A DNA stretch of 64,000 nucleotides from Lutibacter sp. (GTDB lineage Bacteria > Bacteroidota > Bacteroidia > Flavobacteriales > Flavobacteriaceae), in assembly GCA_002733665.1 (NCBI GenBank), contig NVWM01000005.1:43727-107726 (forward strand), written 5' to 3'. Positions 25,239 to 33,302 of this stretch are shown here, piece by piece. Under the pieces are notes generated by a model, which searched no databases, was not told the origin of the DNA, and saw only the letters and a program-made list of their open reading frames with translations. Position numbers and translations under genes: made by a program. Every line of letters begins with the position of its first letter. Position 1 is the first letter of the stretch.

Positions 25239-26552
25239 TTAAACAGTATAAATCCTAACTTTCTTCTTTTTTAATCGTGTGTTATTCAGTTTTTCAACCA
25301 ATTCTTCGGCAATAGAAACAGGCACTGCAACAAATGTACAATCACGTTTTAATTCTATGACACCTAATTGATCTTTATTAATTCCGCCTTGCTTAAAGAA
25401 TAATCCTGCAATATCTCCTTTTGATATTTTGTCTTTTCTTCCTCCAGAAATAAATAATGTTTCCCAATATCTTGGTTTGCGTTCGGCTTGTACAGAAATA
25501 TCTATTGCTTTTGCATCCTTTTTGATAAAACTTGGAACTTCTTCATTTTTCCATTTCAACACATATGCAGTTCCCGTTGCATTCACACGTGCCGTTCTAC
25601 CGTTTCTATGTGTGAATTCTTCTTGATGTAATGGCAATTGGTAATGAATGATAAACTTCATTTCTGGTATATCTATTCCTCTTGCAGCCAAGTCTGTAGC
25701 AACAATCACTTGATTTGTTCCATTTCTGAATTTAATCAATGAACGTTCTCTATCTTGCTGTTCCATTCCGCCATAAAAACATCCATGCGCAATATTTTTT
25801 CTTTCTAAAAAATCACTCACACCTTGAATTGTATCTTTTAAATTACAGAAGATAATTCCAGGCTGATTTCCAAGATGATTAAGTAAATGAAGTAAGGTGT
25901 TCAATTTGTTTTTTGAAGGAGAAATCACCGTTTGAATAGTCAGTTTCGCACTTCTATGATTTAAATAATTTAGCGTTGTTGGATTGTTCATTTTAACAAA
26001 TCCAGGAATTTCAACACCTTGAGTTGCAGAAGTTAAAATACGTTTTTCAATATTTGGTAAATCATTGATAATACCAGTCATATCATATTCAAAACCAACC
26101 TCTAACGACTTATCAAACTCATCTAAAATTAATGTTTTAATACTTTCTTTTGAGAAACGATTGTTACTAAAATGATCTGCTACTCTTCCTGGAGTTCCAA
26201 TTAAAATTGCTGGCTCATGCTTCAATTCAATTTTATCTTTACTCATCGATCGTCCACCATATACAGCATTTACTTTGTAGCCAGAACCCATATTACGTAC
26301 TACTTGTTCTATTTGTATCGCCAGTTCACGAGATGGAACTAAAATTAATGCTTGAATCTCTTTACATTCAGCATCTAATAATTTAATTAATGGTAACAAA
26401 AAGGCTAATGTTTTTCCTGTTCCTGTTGGAGAAAGTATGATAGTATTTGCTGTTGTTGTAACTACAGAAATAGCCTCTTTTTGCATAGGATTTAATTCTT
26501 GAATATTGAATTTATTCAATATATCTTGCTGTTCTTTTATCGGATTTGCCAT
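25239..26552 (-). CDS. DEAD-box RNA helicase with DbpA-like C-terminal domain
   Basis: 437 residues. Helicase motifs are SPTGTGKT (41-48), PSRELAIQ, GTPGR, DEFD (a variant of DEAD), SATQ, IVATDLAARGID and HRNGRTAR. The C-terminal part (about 365-437: GDIAGLFFKQGGINKDQLG, TFVAVP, VRIYTV) is the DbpA/CsdA RNA-binding domain, which in DbpA recognises 23S rRNA hairpin 92. A role in ribosome assembly is likely. It is 2 bases downstream of another helicase gene, so the two are cotranscribed. Confidence 0.93.
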   Translation of the reverse strand: MANPIKEQQDILNKFNIQELNPMQKEAISVVTTTANTIILSPTGTGKTLAFLLPLIKLLDAECKEIQALILVPSRELAIQIEQVVRNMGSGYKVNAVYGGRSMSKDKIELKHEPAILIGTPGRVADHFSNNRFSKESIKTLILDEFDKSLEVGFEYDMTGIINDLPNIEKRILTSATQGVEIPGFVKMNNPTTLNYLNHRSAKLTIQTVISPSKNKLNTLLHLLNHLGNQPGIIFCNLKDTIQGVSDFLERKNIAHGCFYGGMEQQDRERSLIKFRNGTNQVIVATDLAARGIDIPEMKFIIHYQLPLHQEEFTHRNGRTARVNATGTAYVLKWKNEEVPSFIKKDAKAIDISVQAERKPRYWETLFISGGRKDKISKGDIAGLFFKQGGINKDQLGVIELKRDCTFVAVPVSIAEELVEKLNNTRLKKKKVRIYTV

Positions 26553-26554
26553 AA

Positions 26555-27898
26555 CTATTTCTTATTTTTTTTCTTTTTAGAATCTTCCGATTTTGGAGAT
26601 CCTAAACTCGTTTTCGCCAAATGATTTGCCAATACTTTTTCTATCAATTCTTCTTTCGTTAAATGATGAAATACAGTTCTGATTTGCTTTCTGAATTCTT
26701 CAGAAATAGTACTATTTGGCTTGGTTTTAAATATTTTTTTAGCCCATAACAAGCCATTATTTTCTTCTATACTCTGAGCATTTGCTTTTTTGAATTCTTT
26801 AAAAACAATACCCAATTCTTTTTCAAATTCAGCTATATCTTTTACTTCTTCTTGTTGTAGAATTGTTAGAGAAAACCCTTTTGCACCTGCTCTAGCTGTA
26901 CGTCCGCTTCGATGAACATATGTATCATAACGATCTGGTAAATGATAATTTACAACGTATGAAATTTCTTTGATATCAATTCCACGAGCTGCCAAATCTG
27001 TAGCGACTAAAATATCAATATAGCCTTCTCTAAATTGTCCCATAATTCGATCACGAATTCCTTGTGACAAACTTCCATGAATAGCACCAGAAGAAAATTT
27101 ATTGATTGCTAAATTTTTAGCCAGTTTATTAACCGCTGCTTTCGTCTTACAAAAAATAATTCCGCGTTCTCCTTCTTTTGAGTTTAAGAAATGAAGTAAA
27201 ACTTCTAATTTTTCAATTGGCTCTACAACTACATATTGATGGTCTATTCCTTGATGCCCAAGAGTTGACATATCTGCTTCGATATGCACTACATGTTTTG
27301 ACATGTAATTTTGAACCATCTGTTTAATAGTTCCAGGCATTGTCGCTGTAAACAATAAAGTTCTCCTAGATTTTGGAATTTCTTTGATAATACTATCCAA
27401 TCCTTCTTTTAAAGCACTTACCATTTCATCGGCTTCATCTAAAATAAAATAAGAGATGTTTTTAATGTCAACGGCATTACGTTCAATTAAATCAGCCAAA
27501 CGTCCAGGAGTCGCTACAACTATATGTGTTGTGCTTTTAAGTCTTTCAATTTGTGGTTTAATCGGAATTCCACCACAAATAGTTGCAATAGAGATTGACG
27601 GCATGTGCGTAGCATAAGAAGCTATATTTGCAGAAATTTGTTGGCCTAATTCTCTTGTAGGTGCTAAGATTACTGCTTGGATAGCGGTATTCTCCACATC
27701 AATTAATTGTAATAAAGGCAATCCAAATGCAGCAGTTTTTCCTGTTCCTGTCTTTGCCAAGGCAACAACATCTTCTTTTTGATGTAACACAACAGGAATT
27801 GTTTTTTCTTGTATATCTGTAGGAACAGAAATTTGTAAATCAGTTAAACCTTGTTGTAACTGTTCATTAATTCCTAAATCGGAAAAACTTTTTGACAT
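26555..27898 (-). CDS. DEAD-box RNA helicase (RhlE/CsdA-like)
   Basis: 447 residues from the preferred start MSKSFSDLGINEQL. An ATG 18 bases further upstream falls inside the -7 promoter element and is unlikely to be used. Motifs are AKTGTGKTAAFGLPLL, PTRELGQQ, TPGRL, DEADEM, TATMPG, ARGIDIKE and HRSGRTARAG, with a basic C-terminus (SEDSKKKKNKK). It unwinds short RNA duplexes, probably in ribosome biogenesis or mRNA turnover. It heads the pair with the DbpA-like helicase. Confidence 0.93.
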   Translation of the reverse strand: MSKSFSDLGINEQLQQGLTDLQISVPTDIQEKTIPVVLHQKEDVVALAKTGTGKTAAFGLPLLQLIDVENTAIQAVILAPTRELGQQISANIASYATHMPSISIATICGGIPIKPQIERLKSTTHIVVATPGRLADLIERNAVDIKNISYFILDEADEMVSALKEGLDSIIKEIPKSRRTLLFTATMPGTIKQMVQNYMSKHVVHIEADMSTLGHQGIDHQYVVVEPIEKLEVLLHFLNSKEGERGIIFCKTKAAVNKLAKNLAINKFSSGAIHGSLSQGIRDRIMGQFREGYIDILVATDLAARGIDIKEISYVVNYHLPDRYDTYVHRSGRTARAGAKGFSLTILQQEEVKDIAEFEKELGIVFKEFKKANAQSIEENNGLLWAKKIFKTKPNSTISEEFRKQIRTVFHHLTKEELIEKVLANHLAKTSLGSPKSEDSKKKKNKK

Positions 27899-27913
27899 AA
27901 AAAATACTTTTTG

Positions 27914-27921
27914 CAAAAGTA
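27914..27921 (-). promoter_or_regulatory. -7 promoter element of the helicase pair
   Basis: TACTTTTG on the - strand matches TAnnTTTG exactly, 15 bases before the preferred ATG at 27898. Confidence 0.5.
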
Positions 27922-27962
27922 CTACTATAAAGTTTATGGATTTACTTTAAATTAAGTTCATA

Positions 27963-28808
27963 TTAAAATACACTCATGATATACTGTTTCGGAGTTGTTC
28001 CATACTTCTTTTTAAAAGCAGTTATAAAATGACTTGCGGTACTATAACCAACTTGTAAGCTTATTTCTGATACGTTGTATTTTTTAGAAAGCAATTGTTT
28101 TCTTGCAAATTCTAATTTATAATCAAGCAAGAAATTAAATACCGATTCACCATATATATGTTTAAAACCTTCTTTAAGTTTAGACAATGACAAGCCAATT
28201 TCATCAGCCAATTCTTGCATAGAAGGCGGTTCTGCCATTTTATTAATAATGATTTGTTTGGCTTTCTTTATTTTCTCGACATTATCTTCATTTTCTAAAA
28301 AAGGGCAACCTTGAGCGTCTTCGTTGCTTTGTTGAAAATACAAACTCAAGACTTCGTATGTTTTCCCTTTTAGATAAAGGTTTTGCATTGTATTCTGTTT
28401 GTCAAAAAACTGATTGATAACCAGCACTTCTCTAGGAGATAAATCCTTTTTTAAATAATATTTTTTATCCTTATTATCATCATTCAAAAACGGAATTAAA
28501 TCTGATACTTGAGAGAAAAATGAGTGAAACATTTTAATACTTACCACAAACACCAAATATTTACCCTTTGCGCCTAAACTTAAGTTGATATGCAAATCCT
28601 GAATTGGATTGTATAACAACATCGATTTTTGAGATTTTACATCTTGTGTGTAATGAGGTCCATAATGCAATTCTGCATCAGCATTTAAACAAAAATGTAT
28701 CTGAATAAAGTTACTACTTACATCTTTTACATACTTCAGAATTTCATTTGAGGTGTTTTCAATTTTCAAAACACTAAACCCATCTTGTATAATTATCTCT
28801 TTTACCAT
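27963..28808 (-). CDS. AraC-family transcriptional regulator
   Basis: 281 residues. The C-terminal AraC/XylS DNA-binding domain (about 183-281) contains two helix-turn-helix units (MQELADEIGLSLSKLKEGF and VSEISLQVGYSTASHFITAF), ending KKYGTTPKQYI. The N-terminal 160 residues are an unassigned sensing domain. The gene is transcribed away from the candidate small RNA at 28971, and its own -7 element lies at 28873-28880, so the pair may share regulation. Confidence 0.9.
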   Translation of the reverse strand: MVKEIIIQDGFSVLKIENTSNEILKYVKDVSSNFIQIHFCLNADAELHYGPHYTQDVKSQKSMLLYNPIQDLHINLSLGAKGKYLVFVVSIKMFHSFFSQVSDLIPFLNDDNKDKKYYLKKDLSPREVLVINQFFDKQNTMQNLYLKGKTYEVLSLYFQQSNEDAQGCPFLENEDNVEKIKKAKQIIINKMAEPPSMQELADEIGLSLSKLKEGFKHIYGESVFNFLLDYKLEFARKQLLSKKYNVSEISLQVGYSTASHFITAFKKKYGTTPKQYIMSVF

Positions 28809-28872
28809 TTTTTATCGATACTTTTTAAATTAATCTTGACAGTTTATTCTTATCCGATTCTATTTAACGCGT

Positions 28873-28880
28873 CAAATATA
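28873..28880 (-). promoter_or_regulatory. -7 promoter element of the AraC regulator
   Basis: TATATTTG on the - strand, an exact TAnnTTTG match, 64 bases before the start codon. Confidence 0.5.
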
Positions 28881-28970
28881 CTGAAAATACTGACTGTTAT
28901 TTGAAATAATTGTTGTTTTATTTGTCAAAACGTATAATACTTTAAGCGTTATTTTATTTTAAACTTACTC

Positions 28971-28978
28971 TATATTTG
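28971..28978 (+). promoter_or_regulatory. -7 promoter element facing a hairpin-rich non-coding region
   Basis: TATATTTG matches TAnnTTTG exactly on the + strand. No + strand gene follows. Transcription from it would enter a set of hairpins that ends in a terminator at 29054. Confidence 0.5.
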
Positions 28979-28980
28979 CT

Positions 28981-29054
28981 CATGATTTTAGTTTAAATCA
29001 TGGCAATACATGCCGTAATTTTATTTTTTAGTTGCATTTTTAGCAACTTTTTTA
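28981..29054 (+). ncRNA. Candidate structured small RNA of about 70 nt
   Basis: Right after the -7 element come a perfect 8-bp hairpin (CATGATTT/AAATCATG, 28981-29002), a 4-bp hairpin (GGCA/TGCC, 29002-29014), an AT-rich single-stranded stretch and a terminator stem (GTTGC/GCAAC with six T residues, 29030-29054). No open frame is present. The layout of promoter, two stems and intrinsic terminator is that of a stand-alone small RNA, divergent from the AraC gene. No known RNA family is recognised, and expression is inferred only. Confidence 0.4.
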
Positions 29055-29285
29055 GTTATTCACAAGAGGTTCAAGTTGTTGCAAATAACAATAATTGAAT
29101 AATTAGAAGAAATTATTATTTCAGGTAAAGCATAAAACACTTGTGATTAAAACATTTTATGGAAAATACGCCTCAGTAGAAATTATAATGATTTGATAAT
29201 TCTAATGTTGCAAATGCACACTACTGCATGTTTAATTATGTTTGTCATAAAAAAATGCAACATTTTAATTCTCTAAAATATTGAA
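29055..29285. other. Intergenic region, nothing recognised
   Basis: AT-rich sequence between the candidate small RNA and the terminator of the phasin-like genes. No open frame, promoter match or repeat stands out. Confidence 0.5.
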
Positions 29286-29322
29286 TAAAAAAAGCCAAAC
29301 TACATTAAATAATTTGGCTTTT
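29286..29322 (-). terminator. Terminator of the phasin-like gene pair
   Basis: AGCCAAA pairs with TTTGGCT, followed by T residues on the - strand, about 35 bases after the stop of the 96-residue gene. Confidence 0.75.
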
Positions 29323-29356
29323 AATTCTCAGATTGTTGATATCTAATTCCGTTTCC

Positions 29357-29647
29357 TTATGCGAAAACTTTTGAGAATTTTTTCTTTCCTTGAATAAATT
29401 GTTTTTTGAAAGATTCTAATGTATCAAAAACAAGATTTTGTTGATTCTCCATTAATTTGAATCCTTCAACCAATGCTTTAGAAGTAACTTCTTGCCACTG
29501 TTTTGCAGCATTAATAGATCCTGTAACAACTTCTTCAGTGTTTGTAAGTGCAAAAGTGTTTGCGTTTTTTACAGCCGATTTTGTTGTTTTAACTGCAACA
29601 TTAAATTTAGTTGCAATTCCTATGTTTTTAGATTTTTTTGTGCTCAT
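29357..29647 (-). CDS. Small phasin-like protein
   Basis: 96 residues, helical, with a basic N-terminus and an amphipathic C-terminal helix (AAKQWQEVTSKALVEGFKL, LVFDTLESFKKQF). The AxxQWQ...NQQ..F..LE pattern recalls phasins, the amphipathic proteins that coat polyester or lipid storage granules. It lies 31 bases behind the 297-residue protein, which has a similar motif (AGEKWQKLTSKLIKK). Granule coating is inferred from sequence character and from the neighbouring neutral-lipid genes. Confidence 0.65.
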   Translation of the reverse strand: MSTKKSKNIGIATKFNVAVKTTKSAVKNANTFALTNTEEVVTGSINAAKQWQEVTSKALVEGFKLMENQQNLVFDTLESFKKQFIQGKKKFSKVFA

Positions 29648-29678
29648 CTTAAATTATTTTTAAAATTGTGTTGTTAAT

Positions 29679-30572
29679 TTATTTTGTTAATTTATTGTCT
29701 TTTATCCATTGAGATAAAACATTCATATCACCTTTAACAGCAATTTTTGCTTGCGCTTTCCAATCAGAAGCATTGTAAACTTTCGTGTTTATTCCGGCTA
29801 AAGCAAGAACTCCATTGATATCTTTAAGTGTCATCTTTGCAAGTTGCTCATAAGAAGTGATTCCACCTTCATTCAAAACGGTTTCCATTTTTGGCCCAAT
29901 TCCACGAAGAATTTTTAAATCATTTATTACCTTTGTTGCAAGTACTGTAGGTTTTTTTGCTACTACTTTCTTTTTTGCTACTACTTTCTTTTCTTTTTTT
30001 GCAATTTTCCCAACTTTTACTTTTACTTCCTCTGTAGCATCCTCTACTTTATCTTTTACTTCTTCAGTAAAATCTTCAAACTTTTCTTTTGCATCTTCTA
30101 CAATATTTTCAACTTTACCTTTTACACCATCAAATGCTTCAGTAGCCTCTTTTTTAAGTTTTACAGACATTTTTTCTGCTTTTTTAACCATTGGATTTTC
30201 TGAAACTTCTTTTTTGAATTTAGCAGCCATTTTTTCTGCCTTTTCAACTAATGGATTTTCAGTAACCATGTCTTTTGCTTTATCAAACATTGAAGCATCA
30301 TAACCTACCAAAGATTTTAATCTCGTAGTTCCTAATTCTACTTGTTCTTTAATGTTCTCCGCAGTTTCAAGGAACATTCCAATTTGTTTTTTTGTTAATG
30401 GCTCTGATTTCTTAATTAACTTTGAAGTTAATTTTTGCCATTTTTCTCCTGCTTTCACTGAAGTTTCGATTGCGTTAAATGATGCATCGATTAAATCGTT
30501 ATTGATTTTCTTTACTACAAGTTTCGCTTTCGCTAACCTGTTTTTCTTTTGTGTCTTTTGTTTTGTTGCCAT
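29679..30572 (-). CDS. Phasin-like protein with Lys-rich linker and C-terminal helix-hairpin-helix domain
   Basis: 297 residues. Residues 1-90 form phasin-like amphipathic helices (SVKAGEKWQKLTSKL). Residues 95-205 are a Lys/Glu/Val repeat region (KAEKMAAKFKKEV and KAEKMSVKLKKEA in tandem). Residues 219-250 are a helix-hairpin-helix (LKILRGIGPKMETVLNEGGI) of the kind that binds DNA or occurs in ribosomal and polymerase proteins. This combination could tether storage granules to the nucleoid, as PhaM-like proteins do elsewhere. The gene heads a two-gene unit behind a duplicated promoter. Confidence 0.75.
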   Translation of the reverse strand: MATKQKTQKKNRLAKAKLVVKKINNDLIDASFNAIETSVKAGEKWQKLTSKLIKKSEPLTKKQIGMFLETAENIKEQVELGTTRLKSLVGYDASMFDKAKDMVTENPLVEKAEKMAAKFKKEVSENPMVKKAEKMSVKLKKEATEAFDGVKGKVENIVEDAKEKFEDFTEEVKDKVEDATEEVKVKVGKIAKKEKKVVAKKKVVAKKPTVLATKVINDLKILRGIGPKMETVLNEGGITSYEQLAKMTLKDINGVLALAGINTKVYNASDWKAQAKIAVKGDMNVLSQWIKDNKLTK

Positions 30573-30616
30573 GATATATTGTATTATTATTTTCTTAATT
30601 ATTTATAATTATGGTA

Positions 30617-30653
30617 CAAATGTAATATCAATGAGTTACAAATGAGTTACAAC
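30617..30653 (-). promoter_or_regulatory. Proximal promoter module of the phasin-like operon
   Basis: TACATTTG (30624-30617) is an exact -7 match. It is followed downstream by TACCAT, and 8 bases upstream lies an operator-like direct repeat of GTTACAA/GAGTTACAA type (30633-30653). The same arrangement occurs at 30698-30733. Confidence 0.55.
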
Positions 30654-30697
30654 TATAAAATGTCATTAATTGTTGATATACTTATTTAAGTATGGTA

Positions 30698-30733
30698 CAA
30701 ATATAAAATGGTGTAGTTACAACTGAGTTGCAG
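30698..30733 (-). promoter_or_regulatory. Distal promoter module, duplicated copy
   Basis: TATATTTG (30705-30698) is an exact -7 match followed by TACCAT. A GTTACAACTGAGTTGCA block sits 8 bases upstream (30714-30733). Spacing and motifs repeat those of the proximal module, so the pair looks like a diverged tandem duplication. Confidence 0.55.
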
Positions 30734-30738
30734 TGAAA

Positions 30739-30767
30739 AGGTTAAGGGTTAAGGGTTAAGGGTTAAA
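30739..30767. repeat. Tandem heptamer repeat ggttaag
   Basis: Four consecutive units of ggttaag, the last degenerate. It resembles a telomere repeat but is far too short for any such role; slippage is the likely origin. Confidence 0.85.
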
Positions 30768-30859
30768 ATAAACGTGATAGGTTAGGAAAAAAAGATTTCC
30801 TATTTATAATAGTGAAACAATCCTTTACCATGCACCTTTCACCTAAGACCTTTCACCTT

Positions 30860-31663
30860 CTATCCTATTTCCTCTATCTCTCTCAACAATTTTTTTGTTT
30901 CGGGAAGTGGATCAATACCATACTCTTCATCTAAAACGTCAACACATTTTTGATATGTCTTAATTGCTTGAGGTCTATTACCTTTTGCTATATAAGCTTG
31001 CATTTGAATACGATATGCATCTTCCCAAGTAGCGTCTATAAACAAAGCGCTTTGAGCCAAACGGATGCTTTCTATTGGTTTTTCGTCTAATAAAATTTCA
31101 GCGAGTGTAATATATGCTCCTAAAATTAAAATTTGTATTTTTTCTCGTTCTTCTGAAGACCAATCTTCATAAACACGATTAGGAAGGTAAATACCTTGAT
31201 ATATTTCTATAGCATTTTTATAGGCTTCTTTTGAAATAGTATTATTAGTTTCAAAAGATTTATTACCAATGATGACATACTTTTCAAAGGCTTCAACATC
31301 AACCCATACTTTTTCGGTATTTAACTGATATGTAACACCTTGACGCATTATATATTTAGGCTCTACTCTTGATGCTCTATTTGGCTCTAAAACTTTATTA
31401 ATTCCATGTAACGCAACTTTAAAGTCCCTATCGTCACCATCTTCCCAAAGATGGTCCATAATTTTTTCTTTATGTAGTGCGTGACGATTTCTATTAGAAA
31501 TAAAATATTGTAGTAATTGTACAGTTTTGTCTCTTCCCCATTCTTTAGAATCTATCTTAAGATTGTTGCGCCAAAGTCTAAACTGTCCTAAAGTTTGAAT
31601 ACGAATAATGGCATTCTCTTTAAACAATTTTAGTTCATCTAATTTTTCTTGCAAGTCAGACAT
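30860..31663 (-). CDS. SARP/BTAD-type transcriptional regulator
   Basis: 267 residues. An OmpR-like winged helix (about 20-110: RIQTLGQFRLWRNN, WGRDKTVQLLQYFI, VALHGINKVLEP) is followed by a bacterial transcriptional activation domain with TPR-like helices (about 115-265: YQGIYLPNRVYEDWSSEERE, YRIQMQAYIAKGNRPQA, YGIDPLPETKKLL). This is the architecture of SARP regulators, best known for controlling secondary metabolism in actinomycetes. It lies 7 bases behind the coiled-coil protein gene at the end of the neutral-lipid operon. Control of lipid storage is inferred from location. Confidence 0.85.
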   Translation of the reverse strand: MSDLQEKLDELKLFKENAIIRIQTLGQFRLWRNNLKIDSKEWGRDKTVQLLQYFISNRNRHALHKEKIMDHLWEDGDDRDFKVALHGINKVLEPNRASRVEPKYIMRQGVTYQLNTEKVWVDVEAFEKYVIIGNKSFETNNTISKEAYKNAIEIYQGIYLPNRVYEDWSSEEREKIQILILGAYITLAEILLDEKPIESIRLAQSALFIDATWEDAYRIQMQAYIAKGNRPQAIKTYQKCVDVLDEEYGIDPLPETKKLLREIEEIG

Positions 31664-31670
31664 GTAGAAA

Positions 31671-32171
31671 TTACTTCTTTTTACTAAGATTCGCTACTCT
31701 AATGTTTAATATTTTCATTTCTTTAGCCAATTGAGCAATTGAATCCTTAATATCTTTAAAATCTGATTTTGAAGCACTTCTCCACTGATCTATATGTACC
31801 TTATCACCTATTTCTTCTCCTAAATAACCTAGTTGTTCCTGTATTTGAGAAATGTGCTTTTTTGGATCCTTTATAGCTTCTTTAATCACTTTTGGGCCCA
31901 TTTCTTTAAGTGTGTTCCAAACATTCATACTCTTGTCTAAAATACTCTCTTGCTCCTCAGAAGATTGATGTTTCGTTGCTTCTTCAGTAAGGTTCGCAAG
32001 TTTCTCTCTCATGAATGTTAGTGCATCATTAAAGTCAGAAAAATTTTGTTCATCTCCTCCTTGAACATGAGAAATTTTACCTCGCCATTGTACTTTTGAA
32101 TCTCCACCTTCTTCATATATTTTTTGATGAAAACGCACCATAAACGATGCTGTATCTGATTTTTTTGTCAT
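31671..32171 (-). CDS. Coiled-coil protein with N-terminal WRG-type domain
   Basis: 166 residues. The first 60 residues (SFMVRFHQKIYEE, VQWRGKISHVQGGDEQNF) match a small domain seen in many bacteria with a VxWRGxIxHVQ...G...F core. The rest (65-166) is helical and polar, ending in a Leu/Ile heptad (IAQLAKEMKILNIRVANL). It resembles PHA-synthase accessory or phasin-like proteins in general character only. It lies between gpsA and the SARP regulator in the lipid operon, so a lipid-body or regulatory partner role is possible. Confidence 0.7.
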   Translation of the reverse strand: MTKKSDTASFMVRFHQKIYEEGGDSKVQWRGKISHVQGGDEQNFSDFNDALTFMREKLANLTEEATKHQSSEEQESILDKSMNVWNTLKEMGPKVIKEAIKDPKKHISQIQEQLGYLGEEIGDKVHIDQWRSASKSDFKDIKDSIAQLAKEMKILNIRVANLSKKK

Positions 32172-32201
32172 AATTACTATACTTTAAATTAAATAAAAAA
32201 A

Positions 32202-33203
32202 TTATCCTGGTTCTTCTTCCGAACCAACATCCGTATTCACAAGACCTCTAAAGGCATCTGCAGCAGTATTACCTTCATAAAGCACTTTATATACTTCTCT
32301 TGATATAGGCATGTCAACATTATATTTTTTTGACAATTCCATCACAACTTTTGCAGTCTTTACTCCTTCTGCAACTTCGTTCATTTCTTCAATAATTTTC
32401 TCAAGCGTTTTTCCTGTTCCTAATTGAAAACCAACATGATGATTTCTACTTTTAGAACTTGAACAGGTCGCAACTAAATCTCCCATTCCAGCCAATCCAG
32501 CAAATGTTCTTCGCTTTCCTCCCATTGCAACTCCTAATCTTGTTAATTCTGACAATCCACGAGTAATTAACGCTGATCGAGTATTGTCACCAGCATCAGC
32601 TCCATCACCCATTCCTGTAGCAATTGCCATAATATTTTTTAAAGCACCTCCAAGTTCGCATCCAATCACATCATTATTGGTATAAACTCTAAATAAACCT
32701 GAATTAAAAACTGTTTGTAATTTTTTGGCAATCGTCTTATCTACCATAGCAATTACTGCTGCTGCGGCTTTTCCTGAATGAATTTCTTTTGCAAGATTTG
32801 GACCTGTTAAAACTCCTGCAGGATGTCCAGGCATTTCTTCTTTAATAATCTCTGTCATTCGCATACCTGTTTCAATTTCCAATCCTTTTGCCAAACTAAT
32901 AATCGGAACCCAAGGTCTTATGTATTTCTTTGCTTCTTGTAATACTTCTCTAAAGTTTTGAGAAGGAATTCCCATCACAACAACATCAGCATTTTGAACC
33001 GTTTCTTCTATTGAATTAGATGCTGATAAATGCCTATGAAGCAATGTGTTAGGTAAATACTTTGAATTAGTATGATGTTCGTTAATTTCATCAACAGTAT
33101 CGCTATTTCTTGCCCAAATTATTGTTGGACTATTTCTCGCTGTCAATGAGGCCAATGTTGTTCCCCAAGAACCTCCTCCAAGTACTGCTACTTTTAATTT
33201 CAT
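32202..33203 (-). CDS. gpsA: Glycerol-3-phosphate dehydrogenase [NAD(P)+]
   Basis: 333 residues. The enzyme reduces dihydroxyacetone phosphate to sn-glycerol-3-phosphate, the backbone of all glycerolipids. The Rossmann motif is VLGGGSWGTTLA (7-18), the substrate region is LTGPNLAKEI, and the catalytic area is GGALKNIMAIATGMGDG, with NTRSALITRGL. Length is normal for GpsA. It is placed between the acyltransferase fusion and a coiled-coil protein in the neutral-lipid operon, so it supplies the glycerol-phosphate acceptor next door. Confidence 0.97.
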   Translation of the reverse strand: MKLKVAVLGGGSWGTTLASLTARNSPTIIWARNSDTVDEINEHHTNSKYLPNTLLHRHLSASNSIEETVQNADVVVMGIPSQNFREVLQEAKKYIRPWVPIISLAKGLEIETGMRMTEIIKEEMPGHPAGVLTGPNLAKEIHSGKAAAAVIAMVDKTIAKKLQTVFNSGLFRVYTNNDVIGCELGGALKNIMAIATGMGDGADAGDNTRSALITRGLSELTRLGVAMGGKRRTFAGLAGMGDLVATCSSSKSRNHHVGFQLGTGKTLEKIIEEMNEVAEGVKTAKVVMELSKKYNVDMPISREVYKVLYEGNTAADAFRGLVNTDVGSEEEPG

Positions 33204-33222
33204 AAGATTATTTATTTAAAGT

Positions 33223-33292
33223 TGTCATTCCTGCGAAGGCAGGAATCTATCTTTTTATTTATTTTGGATTCCCATTTTCATGGGAATGACAG
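33223..33292. repeat. Palindromic repeat pair, gtcattcctgc family
   Basis: The first hairpin is ATTCCTGC/GCAGGAAT and the second ATTCCCAT/ATGGGAAT; tgtcattcc and ggaatgaca form the inverted outer ends. It lies between the acyltransferase fusion and gpsA within an otherwise tight operon. The first hairpin is nearly identical to the one inside prfH. Confidence 0.75.
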
Positions 33293-33302
33293 TTAGTTTT
33301 AT

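Noticed and set aside
25239-26552. Inactive helicase because of DEFD in place of DEAD
   Set aside because: The two acidic residues needed for Mg-ATP are kept and all other motifs are intact.
30739-30767. Telomere-like repeat
   Set aside because: Only four heptamers in a chromosomal gap; slippage is a simpler explanation.
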